From CAKSQL01 sp045649415 (lineage in GTDB: Bacteria > Bacillota > Clostridia > UBA1381), in the NCBI GenBank assembly GCA_045649415.1, contig JAZRPY010000032.1, positions 1 through 64,000 on the forward strand: a stretch of DNA of 64,000 nt, in the 5' to 3' direction. The notes below the pieces were generated by a model, which worked only from the letters and a program-made list of their open reading frames with translations, had not been told where the DNA came from and searched no databases. The translations under genes and the position numbers were made by a program. The first letter of the stretch is position 1. Each line of letters begins with the position of its first letter. Shown in pieces: positions 35,352 to 44,882 of this stretch.

Positions 35352-36026
35352 ATGAAGAAATTATTAACAGCTGGTATTTTAGCTGTGGCTATGTCTCTTT
35401 CTTCAGTTGCTTTTGCAGCAGCAGATGCTGTTACTTATGACAATGTAACAAACTCTGTTAAGGTTAACGAAGCTTCTTCATGGGCTGCAGGCTCAGTTAT
35501 GACAGTAGTTGTAACCGAAGGCGACGGAACAGTTATCAACACAGGAACAATCAGATACATAGACCAAGCTACAGTATCTAACACACCAGGAGCTTTATTA
35601 TTCCAAGCTATGGGAATGCTTCAGGAAAACGGCGAAACTTCACTACCTGTAGGTAACTACACAGTTAAAATTGGTAGTGACAATGATGCTTACATAGCTA
35701 GCTACACATTTAAAGTTGGCGAATTAGGTATCGAGATCGCAGACGAGGTTGTAGATACTGACAACGGTAACATTTGGACAGTATCACTTACTGCTGCTGA
35801 TAGCGATATTACTGCTTTTGATGCACAGTTTGAAGATGCTGAAGGCAATGTTGCTGACAGATTCATCAGAAATGCTGCAACTGCATTTGCAGGTAAAGGC
35901 ACAGCTTCATTTGATGTTGGTTTGAAGACAACAAGAGATGTTGTTCGTGCTACATTTACAATAAAAGATGCTAAGGGTGCTACAAAGTCTGCTGAGTGGA
36001 CTGCTCCAGTTGCTCCACAAGAATAA
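35352..36026 (+). CDS. Small secreted protein, unknown function
   Basis: The 224-residue protein has a clear signal peptide (MKKLLTAGILAVAMSLSSVAFA, cut after AFA near 22). The mature part is acidic, low in cysteine and rich in Thr, Val and Ala, and looks like two beta-sandwich halves: about 30-130 with LPVGNYTVKIG, and about 130-220 with VRATFTIKDAKG. No catalytic motif, transmembrane anchor or wall-sorting signal is visible. A strong leader hairpin and its own promoter precede it. A 57-codon ORF follows 24 nt later, and the two probably form one unit. I do not recognise the family. Confidence 0.75.
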   Translation: MKKLLTAGILAVAMSLSSVAFAAADAVTYDNVTNSVKVNEASSWAAGSVMTVVVTEGDGTVINTGTIRYIDQATVSNTPGALLFQAMGMLQENGETSLPVGNYTVKIGSDNDAYIASYTFKVGELGIEIADEVVDTDNGNIWTVSLTAADSDITAFDAQFEDAEGNVADRFIRNAATAFAGKGTASFDVGLKTTRDVVRATFTIKDAKGATKSAEWTAPVAPQE

Positions 36027-36050
36027 TAAGAAAGGTTAGGTTAATTAGAA

Positions 36051-36224
36051 ATGAAAATTTATGAAAAGCCTCTAATGAACGTTAAAACCTTTGATGTAGA
36101 AGACATTATGGCACAAAATTTGAGTGGCACATTGGATATGGAAAATCCAGAAGTTCAAGCAATGTTCCAGGAGATTACAGGCGATGATACAACCGCTTAT
36201 AAGGGCGTTGTATTTGAGTGGTAA
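36051..36224 (+). CDS. Short acidic peptide, possible RiPP-like or signalling peptide
   Basis: This 57-codon ORF begins MKIYEKPLMNVKTFDVEDIM and ends YKGVVFEW. The opening (short Lys-rich start, EKP, then V.FD.ED.M) resembles a loose class of short clostridial peptides whose N-termini look like leader sequences. It has no signal peptide and no cysteines, which argues against a lanthipeptide, and no maturation enzyme is nearby. An AAAGG lies upstream at a rather long distance (about 16 nt). It ends just ahead of a strong terminator shared with polA. Coding status is likely; function unknown. Confidence 0.55.
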   Translation: MKIYEKPLMNVKTFDVEDIMAQNLSGTLDMENPEVQAMFQEITGDDTTAYKGVVFEW

Positions 36225-36263
36225 TTAGCTTCTGTTTTGAAGTAAGGTTTTAAAGTTTAAAAC

Positions 36264-36299
36264 AAAAAAAATGTTCTGCTTTATAGCAGAACATTTTTT
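36264..36299. terminator. Bidirectional terminator
   Basis: AAAAAAATGTTCTGC pairs with GCAGAACATTTTTT (loop TTTATA). It serves both the rightward secreted-protein unit and the leftward polA. Confidence 0.9.
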
Positions 36300-38937
36300 A
36301 TTTTGCATCATACCAGCTATTGCCTGTGGACAGATCAACCTTTAATGGTACTCTTAGCTTGATTGCATTTTCCATTTCCTCTTTTAAAATACTTGCTGCT
36401 TTCTCCTTTTCGGATATTGGCGACTCCAATATAAGCTCGTCATGTACCTGGAGTATAAGTCTGGTTTCCATTTTTTCCTTCTTTAATCTCTCCCATACTC
36501 TGACCATTGCAAGCTTGATAATGTCTGCAGCAGTTCCTTGAATAGGGGTATTTAAAGCCACTCTCTCGCCAAAGGAACGAATATTAAAATTCGAGGATTT
36601 TAGCTCAGGAATGTAACGAATTCTATTCATAAGAGTTTTTACATACCCATTCTTTTTCGCCTCAGCCTTTATATTTTCCATGTACGCTCTCACACCACTA
36701 TATTTTTCAAGATAATTATCAATATAGCTTTTAGCTTCCTTCACACTCACATGGATATCCTGAGATAAGCTATATTCACCTATTCCATAAACAATTCCAA
36801 AATTTACTGCCTTTGCACTGCTTCGCATTGCAGATGTTACCTCTTCAACAGGTACACCAAAGACCTGAGCTGCTGTGACAGTGTGAATATCCTCGTCATT
36901 CTCAAAGGCATCTATCATTCTTTCATCCTCTGCAATATGGGATAGCACTCTCAGTTCAATCTGGGAATAGTCGGCATCAATAAGCACCTTTCCCTCCTCT
37001 GCCACAAACATCTTTCTAAGCTCTCGTCCAAGATCAGTTCTCACAGGAATATTCTGCATATTCGGCTCTGTGGAGCTAATTCTTCCTGTCACTGTCACAG
37101 TCTGAGTGAAATTGGAATGAATTCTTCCGTCCTCCTTGTCAATCACTGCCATCAATCCGTCACAATATGTGCTTTTTAATTTTGCAAGCTGACGATAATC
37201 CATTATCATAGGAATAATTATATGCTTGTCCTTCAGCTTTTCCAACACATCTGCATTGGTTGAATATCCGCTTTTTGTTTTCTTCAGCGCTTTCAATCCA
37301 AGCTTTTCAAACAATATAACCCCCAATTGCTTTGGTGAGTTTATATTGAACTCCTCTCCTGCAATATCATAAATTCCTTTTGTTACTAAATCAATTCTCT
37401 CCTGGAGCATCTTTGAAAATTCTTTCAATTGCTCGCAATCAATTTTAATTCCATCGAGTTGCATATCAGCGAGTACTCTTGCCAAAGGAAACTCCACCTT
37501 TTCGTATAGCTCCACCTGTCCAAGCTTTATTAAGTTCTCCTTTGTCACATTATATAATGCGTCAAGACAAGCCGCTTCCTTGCACAATTTAAAGTCGTCA
37601 CGACTTTCTTCAAACAAGGAAAGCTGTGCCTCCCCTTCTTCCTCGCAATCAACATTTAAATACTCTCTTGCCAATGCCGAAATAGTGTAGCTTGACTTTG
37701 CAGGGTCAATCAAGTACGCCGCAAGCTCCACATCATAAACCACATTTTTAATATCCCTCTTTAATTCAACAAGTGCATTTCTAAGATTAAATATTATCTT
37801 TTCAGTTTCTTCATCTTCAAGAAAACTCTCAACTGCTTCTCTTGTGTCCTGATTTATTTTTATATCGGCAGAAATCTTCTTTCCTGAAATTCCAATATTT
37901 TTAAATTCATTATCATAAAAGGAAAATACTAAAAATGCTTTCTTTTCGCCTTTAATCTTCTCTATAAATTCCTCTGCATCTTTTTTTGTTGATATATTTA
38001 AAAAGCTGAAATTTTTAAAAAATTCTAAATCTTTTTTCTCCTCTTCCTTATATTCAACTCCAAGACGCTTCATAATAGAGTTAAGTTCGAGCTCTTTTAA
38101 TATCCTTCCAAGCTCTGATGATGCATTCTCACCCACAGTTTTACCCTTTAAATCACAAGCCTCAAAGGAAAAATCAATTGGAACATTTAGGTCAATGGTT
38201 GCAAGCTTTTTGCTCAAAAATGCCATTTTCTTGCCCTTTTTTAATTTTTCAAGCATTGCACCCTTAATTCCTATATCGTCAATATTATCATAAATATATT
38301 CTATACTCTTATGCTTTTCAATAAGGGAAAGTGCCGTTTTCTCACCAATTCCGCTAACTCCAGGGATATTGTCGGAGGTGTCACCCATAAGTGCCTTCAC
38401 ATCTATAAACTCAACAGGAGTTACATTATATTTTTCCAACACTGCCTTGTCGTCATATATAATGGTTTCATTAACACCACTTCTTGTTACTGTAAGTATT
38501 ACCTTTGTTTTATCCGAGGCTAATTGGAGGTCGTCCTTATCCCCTGTTGCAATCATACACTCCACATCATTATTCTCGCAGATTTTTGAAACTGTTCCTA
38601 TAATATCATCAGCCTCGTAGCCCGAAAGTTCCAAAATATTTATATTCATTGCCCTCAAAACATCCTTAGCCACAGGCATCTGTTTCACCAAATCCTCAGG
38701 CATAGGCTTTCTTTGCGCCTTATATTCATCATACATTTTGTGTCGGAAGGTGGGAGCTTTTAGGTCGAAGGCAGCACAAATATAATCAGGCTTCTGTTCC
38801 TCCAAGAGCTTAATCAGAATATTTAAAAATCCGTAGATGGCATTTGTGGGCATACCATTTTTTGCCGACAAAAATCTTATTCCATAAAACGCACGATTTA
38901 ATATACTATTCGAGTCTATTATAAGTAGCTTTTTCAA
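36298..38937 (-). CDS. polA: DNA polymerase I
   Basis: PolA fills gaps and removes primers in replication and repair. The 879 residues contain an N-terminal 5'-3' exonuclease (DSNSILNRAFYG near 8, LMGDTSDNIPGVSGIGEKTA near 183). A middle domain (about 300-470) keeps the fold of the 3'-5' exonuclease but shows no obvious DxE metal motif, so proofreading is probably absent. The polymerase has motif A DYSQIELRVL, motif B RSSAKAVNFGIVYG and motif C LQVHDELILE. It starts 17 nt after ung, in one repair operon. Confidence 0.95.
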   Translation of the reverse strand: MKKLLIIDSNSILNRAFYGIRFLSAKNGMPTNAIYGFLNILIKLLEEQKPDYICAAFDLKAPTFRHKMYDEYKAQRKPMPEDLVKQMPVAKDVLRAMNINILELSGYEADDIIGTVSKICENNDVECMIATGDKDDLQLASDKTKVILTVTRSGVNETIIYDDKAVLEKYNVTPVEFIDVKALMGDTSDNIPGVSGIGEKTALSLIEKHKSIEYIYDNIDDIGIKGAMLEKLKKGKKMAFLSKKLATIDLNVPIDFSFEACDLKGKTVGENASSELGRILKELELNSIMKRLGVEYKEEEKKDLEFFKNFSFLNISTKKDAEEFIEKIKGEKKAFLVFSFYDNEFKNIGISGKKISADIKINQDTREAVESFLEDEETEKIIFNLRNALVELKRDIKNVVYDVELAAYLIDPAKSSYTISALAREYLNVDCEEEGEAQLSLFEESRDDFKLCKEAACLDALYNVTKENLIKLGQVELYEKVEFPLARVLADMQLDGIKIDCEQLKEFSKMLQERIDLVTKGIYDIAGEEFNINSPKQLGVILFEKLGLKALKKTKSGYSTNADVLEKLKDKHIIIPMIMDYRQLAKLKSTYCDGLMAVIDKEDGRIHSNFTQTVTVTGRISSTEPNMQNIPVRTDLGRELRKMFVAEEGKVLIDADYSQIELRVLSHIAEDERMIDAFENDEDIHTVTAAQVFGVPVEEVTSAMRSSAKAVNFGIVYGIGEYSLSQDIHVSVKEAKSYIDNYLEKYSGVRAYMENIKAEAKKNGYVKTLMNRIRYIPELKSSNFNIRSFGERVALNTPIQGTAADIIKLAMVRVWERLKKEKMETRLILQVHDELILESPISEKEKAASILKEEMENAIKLRVPLKVDLSTGNSWYDAK

Positions 38938-38954
38938 AATTCTCTCTTCCTTTT

Positions 38955-39629
38955 TTATATATTTTCAATCTGCCAATCAATAGGAGTCTTTGCCATCGAC
39001 TCTAAAATTTCATTCGTTTTTTTAAAGTGTCCACATCCGAAAAAGCCTCTGGACGCAGATAATGGACTTGGGTGTGCAGCCATCAGGATATGATGCTTGG
39101 GATTGGTTATAAGCTCCTTTTTCTCCTTTGCATTATTCCCCCACAGCAAGAAAATAACAGGCTCATCTCTTGAATTCAACAAATCCACAATTCTGGATGT
39201 GAATATCTCCCAACCCTTGTTTCTATGGGAATTTGCAAGACCGTCACGGACTGTCAGGGATGCATTCAACAGCAACACTCCTTGCCTTGCCCACTTTTCA
39301 AGATATCCGTTATTTGGAATATATAGTCCCAACTCCCTGTTTAACTCCTTATACATATTAAGAAGCGACGGTGGAATTTTAACACCCTTCTTAACCGAGA
39401 ATGCAAGACCATGTGCCTGATTTGGCTCGTGGTATGGGTCCTGACCTAATATAACCACCTTGCATCCCTTATAGGATGTCCATTTCAATGCATTAAATAT
39501 GTCATTCATATCAGGATGAATAACATTATTTTGGTATTCATATTTTAAAAAACATCTTAATTTTTGATAATATTCTTTGGAAAATTCATCCTTTAGAAGC
39601 TCATCCCAATCATTTCCCAAATTAACCAT
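38955..39629 (-). CDS. ung: Uracil-DNA glycosylase (family 1)
   Basis: Ung removes uracil from DNA. The protein carries the catalytic water-activating loop LGQDPYHEPNQAHGLAFSV and the Leu-intercalation loop HPSPLSASRGFFGCGHF, both diagnostic for family 1. The ATG at 39629 (224 residues) is preferred over a GTG at 39644, because GGTGGTGGA lies 7 nt before it and NDWDELL is the usual N-terminus. It is transcribed together with polA. Confidence 0.95.
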   Translation of the reverse strand: MVNLGNDWDELLKDEFSKEYYQKLRCFLKYEYQNNVIHPDMNDIFNALKWTSYKGCKVVILGQDPYHEPNQAHGLAFSVKKGVKIPPSLLNMYKELNRELGLYIPNNGYLEKWARQGVLLLNASLTVRDGLANSHRNKGWEIFTSRIVDLLNSRDEPVIFLLWGNNAKEKKELITNPKHHILMAAHPSPLSASRGFFGCGHFKKTNEILESMAKTPIDWQIENI

Positions 39630-39665
39630 AGTATATTCCACCACCCATTATTTTTACCTATATAT

Positions 39666-39694
39666 AGTATAATATAAATTAGGAAAAATAGCAA
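39666..39694 (-). promoter_or_regulatory. Promoter of ung-polA
   Basis: Minus strand: TTGCTA (39689-39694), 17-nt spacer, TATACT (39666-39671). Confidence 0.55.
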
Positions 39695-39772
39695 TATTTT
39701 TTAAACTTTAAGTATCAAAGACCTATAATTTTCATATACTAAAGCTATATTATTTTTTTGGAGATGAAGAAG

Positions 39773-40030
39773 ATGAAAACCTTTGATTATAAAATTACGG
39801 ACTCTTTAGGTATCCACGCCCGTCCTGCAGGGCTTTTGGTTAAAGCATCCGAAGGCTTCAGGTCACAAATTTTTATTATTGCCAAGGATAAAAAAGCCGA
39901 TGCACGACGATTATTTTCAATTATGAGCTTACAGATAAAAATGGGTGATACAGTAACTATAGAAATAATCGGTGATGACGAGGATTTGGCATATGAAAAG
40001 CTAACGGAATTTTTCAAAAACAATTTATAA
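39773..40030 (+). CDS. ptsH: HPr-like phosphocarrier protein, lacking Ser46
   Basis: HPr passes phosphate from enzyme I to sugar-specific EII components. With the start at 39773 (GGAG 9 nt upstream) the protein has 85 residues and the active histidine falls exactly at position 15 (GIHARPAG). An upstream TTG at 39758 is only an ORF extension. The regulatory Ser46 of Firmicute HPr aligns with arginine here (DARRLFSIMSLQI, R46), so HPr kinase control through Ser46 is not expected. EI follows 35 nt later. Confidence 0.9.
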   Translation: MKTFDYKITDSLGIHARPAGLLVKASEGFRSQIFIIAKDKKADARRLFSIMSLQIKMGDTVTIEIIGDDEDLAYEKLTEFFKNNL

Positions 40031-40065
40031 TTATAAATTGATTAAAAAAGGAGGTGTCACCTTTA

Positions 40066-41736
40066 TTGAAAACCTTTCAAGGAAAAACTGTATATAATGA
40101 AATAGCTATCGGCAAGCTTTTTTTATATAAACGAACCGAAAACAAGGTCAAGCGTTATCATATTGAAAACATTGATAGCGAAATTGAGAGATTTAATAAT
40201 GCAAAGAAAATGGCTCACGATCAATTGGAAGAGCTATATCAAAAGGCGTTAGTGGAAATCGGTGAAACCAACGCCTTAATTTTTAATATCCACCAAATGA
40301 TGCTTGAGGATGCCGATTTTTCTCAATCGGTTGAAAATATCATATCAACACAAATGATAAATGCCGAGTCAGCAGTTGCACTCACCTCACAAAATCTTTC
40401 CACTATGTTTTCTATGATGGAGGATGCATATATGAAGGAGAGAGCATCCGACATAAAGGACATATCCGAAAGAGTTATTTCTAATTTATCTGAAAATGAA
40501 AGAAAAAATTCCCTTATAACTGAGCCTGTTATTTTGGTGGCTGATGATTTGGCACCCAGTGAAACAATGCAGCTTGACAAATCCAAAATTCTTGCCTTCG
40601 TAACTGAAAACGGAGCCATCACATCCCATACTGCGATTTTAGCAAGGACAATGAATATCCCTGCCCTCATATGTGTCAAAGGAATATTAAAGGAAGCAGT
40701 TGATGGAAAGGAGGCAATTGTTGACGGATTTTCAGGCACCCTTTTTATTGAGCCTGATACGAATACTAAAAATATGTTTCTTGATAAAAAAGAAGAAAGA
40801 GAAAATCAAAAAAGGCTATTGAAAAAGCTAAAGGGCGTAAAAACCAAAACAAGTGATGAGCAAGAAATTAAACTATATGCCAACATTAGCTCGGTAGGGG
40901 ATGTGGGTGCAGCTCTGCAGAATGATGCTGAGGGTATAGGCTTATTCAGGAGTGAGTTTTTGTATCTTCAGGAAAAGGACTATCCAAGTGAGGATATGCA
41001 ATTCGAGGCCTATCGTTCAGTTGCTGAGGCTATGGCAGGAAAAAAAGTTATTATCAGGACCTTTGATATCGGTGCCGACAAGAAGGTAGATTATTTTAAT
41101 ATTCCTCCTGAGGAAAATCCTGCACTTGGCTTTCGGGCAGTTAGAATGTATATAAAACGACCTGACATTATAAAAACTCAGCTTCGGGCAATCCTGAGAG
41201 CATCTGCATATGGAAATCTTGCAATTATGATACCTATGATTACCTCGCAGGTGGAGGTTTTAAAGGTCAAAGAGATGCTTGAGGTTGCAAAAAACGAACT
41301 GAAAAGTGAGAAAATACCATTTACCGAGGATATTGATTTCGGCATAATGATTGAAACCCCTGCAGCTGCTTTAATATCCGATATCTTAGCGCCACTTGTG
41401 AATTTTTTCTCAATAGGCACAAATGACCTAACCCAATACACCATTGCATTCGACAGGCAAAATGATAATGTATCCGACCTATATCACCCTGAGCATTTTG
41501 CAGTTTTAAGGCTGATAAAATATGTGTGCGACAATGCAAGAAAAGAAAATATATGGGTTGGCGTTTGTGGTGAGGCAGCTTCTGACCTGTCCCTCACCGA
41601 AGACCTTATCGGTCTTGGAGTGAGTGAATTATCCACTACTCCAAGTATGATTTTACCCCTGAGGGATAAGATATTAAAATCTGATTTCTCTGAGTGCAGA
41701 AGAATTGTGCTTGACAGAATTGAGCCTGTGAATTAA
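40066..41736 (+). CDS. ptsI: Phosphoenolpyruvate-protein phosphotransferase (PTS enzyme I)
   Basis: Enzyme I takes phosphate from PEP and passes it to HPr. The protein (about 556 residues) has an N-terminal HPr-binding domain. The phospho-histidine region is ENGAITSHTAILAR near 190. The PEP-binding barrel has GLFRSEFLY and FRAVRMY, and the active cysteine sits in GVCGEAASD near 500. The start is taken as TTG 40066, eleven nt after GGAGG; a GTG at 40054 overlaps that site. No EII genes are in the window. Confidence 0.93.
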   Translation: MKTFQGKTVYNEIAIGKLFLYKRTENKVKRYHIENIDSEIERFNNAKKMAHDQLEELYQKALVEIGETNALIFNIHQMMLEDADFSQSVENIISTQMINAESAVALTSQNLSTMFSMMEDAYMKERASDIKDISERVISNLSENERKNSLITEPVILVADDLAPSETMQLDKSKILAFVTENGAITSHTAILARTMNIPALICVKGILKEAVDGKEAIVDGFSGTLFIEPDTNTKNMFLDKKEERENQKRLLKKLKGVKTKTSDEQEIKLYANISSVGDVGAALQNDAEGIGLFRSEFLYLQEKDYPSEDMQFEAYRSVAEAMAGKKVIIRTFDIGADKKVDYFNIPPEENPALGFRAVRMYIKRPDIIKTQLRAILRASAYGNLAIMIPMITSQVEVLKVKEMLEVAKNELKSEKIPFTEDIDFGIMIETPAAALISDILAPLVNFFSIGTNDLTQYTIAFDRQNDNVSDLYHPEHFAVLRLIKYVCDNARKENIWVGVCGEAASDLSLTEDLIGLGVSELSTTPSMILPLRDKILKSDFSECRRIVLDRIEPVN

Positions 41737-41774
41737 AAATGGTTGTATCTTTTTTAAGATACAACCATTTTTTT
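41737..41774. terminator. Bidirectional terminator
   Basis: AAAATGGTTGTATCTT pairs with AAGATACAACCATTTT. It separates ptsI from the opposing Mur ligase-ArgB gene. Confidence 0.9.
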
Positions 41775-41775
41775 A

Positions 41776-44130
41776 TTATTTACCTATTGTAGTTCCAATC
41801 TTTTCAGGATTTATGAAGTTAGAAACAAGATTATATTTCACTCGTCCATTTAAAATAACAACCTCATTTACTCCATTTTCAATTGACTTTATGCAATTTT
41901 TCAATTTAGGAAGCATTCCACCATCAATAAATCCGTTATTTAATATAACCTTTGCCTTTTCTAAGTCCATATAATGAACTAAGGTTTTATTATTGTCACG
42001 GTCTAAGAGTATTCCGTCAACATCAGTTATGAATACCAATGTGTCTGCCTTTATACTCTCTGCAATTGCCAAAGCTGCATCATCGGCATTTATATTCAAG
42101 GTATCCCCTGATTCGCTAACTCCTATTGGTGACAAAACTGGAAGATAATCAGAGTTTAATAAAAGGGAAATCAAATCAGTATTTACCTTTTTTACCTCTC
42201 CCACATAGCCTATATCACCCTCAGGAATAATCTTTTTATCGGCAACAAGAACTCCTCCATCCTTTCCCGACACTCCAACAGAGTTTAGGTTGTGATTTTT
42301 TAGTCCCTGAACAATTTGTTTGTTAACATTTCCCGATAAAACCATCTCCACAGTTTCAATGGCAACCTTGTCGGTTACTCTGTAGCCACCCAGAAACTTT
42401 GTTTCTTCATTGTTCTTTGAAAGCGCCGCTGAAATTTTCTTTCCTCCACCATGGACAATAACAATCTTTGCACCCACCATTCTTAAAAGTGCAATATCCT
42501 CATATATATCCTCTAAAAGTGAATTTTGCTCCAACACGCTTCCACCAAGCTTTATAACAATAGTTTTATTATATAGCCTTCTGAATGCAGGGAGAATGTC
42601 ATGAAAGCTGCTTATTTTTTCAGCGGCATCAATTTTTTTTTCAACATCGTACTCCTTTAAAAATTTCAGGGTGTACTCAACATCACTCATACATGGAACA
42701 TACTCAGTTCCTCTTTTCTGCCTTGTTTCATTACCCTTACCTGTAACAAGCACGATACTTTGTTGGTCGGTTTCAAAAATAGCCTTTTTAATAGCCTCGC
42801 CTCTGTCCAACACAATTTCATACTCACCATTGACGCTTTCAATATGGGTTGCGATTTCCTCACATATGTCCATCAATGGCTCTTCTCCGTGGTCCTCCTC
42901 GGTTATGAAAACCTTATCGGAGTATTGTCCTGACAAGACACCCAAATCGTGTCTTCTCTGGAACGCCTTTTTCCCGGGACAACCAAAAACTGTGTATATT
43001 TTCCTATTTGGAAATTCCTTTAAAACTGATTGGTATAAATTCTCAAAGCTCAGCTTATTGTGTGCATAGTCAACAATAACTATCACTTGATTGTCGGCAT
43101 TTTGATATATCTCCATACGCCCTGAGGAACGAGCCTTCATAAGTCCCACATACATAAAGTGTTCAGGAATATCCAATGCCATACAAATTGCAATTGCGGC
43201 AAGAGCATTCTGGATATTGAATAACCCCGGAATAGTTAGAACAAATTCTGAGTCAAAGTCCTTGGTATGCACCATAAAGGTGGTATCGTTTCCTGTTTTC
43301 TGGATATTATAGGCATATATATCAGCACTTTTATCCTCAACACTAAAGGTGATAACTCTTTGGCTATTTTCTGCCGCCTTTAAAACCTCATCCTTCCTTA
43401 GTGAGTCAAGGCACACACACGCCACTCGGCTCTGTTTGAATAGCAACAGCTTGGAATTAAAGTAATCATCAAAGTCAGGATGCTCAATGTCACTTATATG
43501 GTCCTCACCAATATTTAAGTAGCATCCCACTCCAAACTCAACCCCATACACTCGTCCATACTTTAATGCCTGACTTGAAACCTCCATTGTCACATAATCA
43601 GTTTCACTATCATGAGCATTCTGGAAATGTCGATGTAGGTCCAAAGGCTCGGGAGTGGTTAAGTGGGATTCAAAATTCTCAACTCCGTCATAGGTGTCAA
43701 TAGAGGATATTATTCCAGTCGGACGCTTGTTTTGTGACTTTAAGTATTCATCGAGTATATATTTCACAAAATATGCAGTTGTGGACTTTCCCTTCGTTCC
43801 CGTGATACCCACAAGATTTAATTTCTGCCACACATTGTCGTGAAAAATATTCACAAGTATTCCCATGGCACGACGAATATCGCTGACTAATATATAGTCG
43901 GCATCCACATCATATTTTTCCTGGGACACATAGCAACACACACCATTTTTTAAGGCATCCTTTAAATAATCCACCTTAAAGTGTGCACCTTTACAAATCA
44001 AAAGGGTGTTTTCCTTGATATCCTGAGAGTTATAGGATAGATGCCCAATTTTGACATCTTCTCCTATTTTACATTCCTTAATCAATCCCTCTTTTTCAAG
44101 GGCATTTTTATAAAACTCAAGTGTAGGCAT
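41776..44130 (-). CDS. Fusion: MurE-like Mur ligase + N-acetylglutamate kinase (ArgB)
   Basis: One uninterrupted 784-residue frame joins two full-length enzymes. Residues 1 to about 495 are a MurE-type Mur ligase: ATP loop GITGTKGKSTTAY at 108-120, LTTPEP at 157, EVSSQALKYGR at 183, and an ATP/ligand segment VDYAHN at 353. The motif that chooses the third stem-peptide residue (DNPR for meso-DAP, DNPA for Lys) is replaced by TEEDHGEEP at 410-418, so the added amino acid may be unusual. Residues about 500-784 are a complete ArgB: VIKLGGSV at 525, VHGGGKKIS, GYRVTD, and a DDAALAIAE/ITDVDG block. ArgB phosphorylates N-acetylglutamate in ornithine/arginine synthesis. The gene closes an operon with an aspartate racemase and an ATP-grasp ligase. 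Confidence 0.9.
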   Translation of the reverse strand: MPTLEFYKNALEKEGLIKECKIGEDVKIGHLSYNSQDIKENTLLICKGAHFKVDYLKDALKNGVCCYVSQEKYDVDADYILVSDIRRAMGILVNIFHDNVWQKLNLVGITGTKGKSTTAYFVKYILDEYLKSQNKRPTGIISSIDTYDGVENFESHLTTPEPLDLHRHFQNAHDSETDYVTMEVSSQALKYGRVYGVEFGVGCYLNIGEDHISDIEHPDFDDYFNSKLLLFKQSRVACVCLDSLRKDEVLKAAENSQRVITFSVEDKSADIYAYNIQKTGNDTTFMVHTKDFDSEFVLTIPGLFNIQNALAAIAICMALDIPEHFMYVGLMKARSSGRMEIYQNADNQVIVIVDYAHNKLSFENLYQSVLKEFPNRKIYTVFGCPGKKAFQRRHDLGVLSGQYSDKVFITEEDHGEEPLMDICEEIATHIESVNGEYEIVLDRGEAIKKAIFETDQQSIVLVTGKGNETRQKRGTEYVPCMSDVEYTLKFLKEYDVEKKIDAAEKISSFHDILPAFRRLYNKTIVIKLGGSVLEQNSLLEDIYEDIALLRMVGAKIVIVHGGGKKISAALSKNNEETKFLGGYRVTDKVAIETVEMVLSGNVNKQIVQGLKNHNLNSVGVSGKDGGVLVADKKIIPEGDIGYVGEVKKVNTDLISLLLNSDYLPVLSPIGVSESGDTLNINADDAALAIAESIKADTLVFITDVDGILLDRDNNKTLVHYMDLEKAKVILNNGFIDGGMLPKLKNCIKSIENGVNEVVILNGRVKYNLVSNFINPEKIGTTIGK

Positions 44131-44158
44131 TTTATTTATCCTCTTTCTTCCTTAGTTT

Positions 44159-44857
44159 TTATTTTATTCTTCCACCACAAGCCTCAATGGCTTTTTCACA
44201 CAAAACATCTAAAGCATCTGTGTAAAAATCACTCACTCTACCTTGCTTTGCATAGCAGGATAGCTCGGTACAGGCTAAAATTGCACCATCGCATCCATTT
44301 TCCTTTAAATGCTTATCTATTCTTTCAAAGTCGTCATCACTTCCCGGCAACCCCTTTTTAATCTGTTCATAGATAATATTCATAACAAGCTTTTGGTGTT
44401 CCTTGTCAGGCTCAAACGCCTCTACGCCATTTAGCTCACATTCCCTTTTATAAATTCCTGTGAATATTGTTCCATCGGTTGCTAAAATGGCAATTTTTTT
44501 GCAGTCGGGATTTTTTTCAATAACTTTTAAAACAGTTTCTCTCACCATATTTATAATGGGAATATTGGAATATGCCTGAAGCTCATTGAAAAAATAATGA
44601 GATGTGTTGCAGGGAATGGCTATTGCTTCTGCATTAGCATTTTCTAAAAAAGCCACATCCTTTTTTAAAAGCTCTAAAACAGTTTTAGTGTCCCCCGACA
44701 TAATAGCCTTTGTTCTGTCGGGCATACTTGCATGGTTTAGAATAACCATATCAATATGCTCCTGGTCACATTTGGCATCTGTTTTTTCAATTATTTCCTT
44801 ATATAAAAGCTGTGTTGCCAGTGGACCCATTCCACCGATTATCCCTAACTTTTTCAT
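44159..44857 (-). CDS. Aspartate/glutamate racemase family protein
   Basis: PLP-independent racemases of this family interconvert L- and D-Asp (or Glu) with two cysteines. The 232 residues begin KKLGIIGGMGPLATQLLY, typical of aspartate racemase. Both catalytic cysteines are present: AIPCNTSHYF near 82 and LACTELSCYA near 194. The length and GGMGP start favour aspartate over MurI-type glutamate racemase. It lies 28 nt upstream of the Mur ligase-ArgB gene and 25 nt downstream of the ATP-grasp ligase, so supply of D-Asp to that ligase is the simplest role. Confidence 0.88.
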   Translation of the reverse strand: MKKLGIIGGMGPLATQLLYKEIIEKTDAKCDQEHIDMVILNHASMPDRTKAIMSGDTKTVLELLKKDVAFLENANAEAIAIPCNTSHYFFNELQAYSNIPIINMVRETVLKVIEKNPDCKKIAILATDGTIFTGIYKRECELNGVEAFEPDKEHQKLVMNIIYEQIKKGLPGSDDDFERIDKHLKENGCDGAILACTELSCYAKQGRVSDFYTDALDVLCEKAIEACGGRIK

Positions 44858-44882
44858 ACCTTTAGCCTTTCTTTTAGTATAT

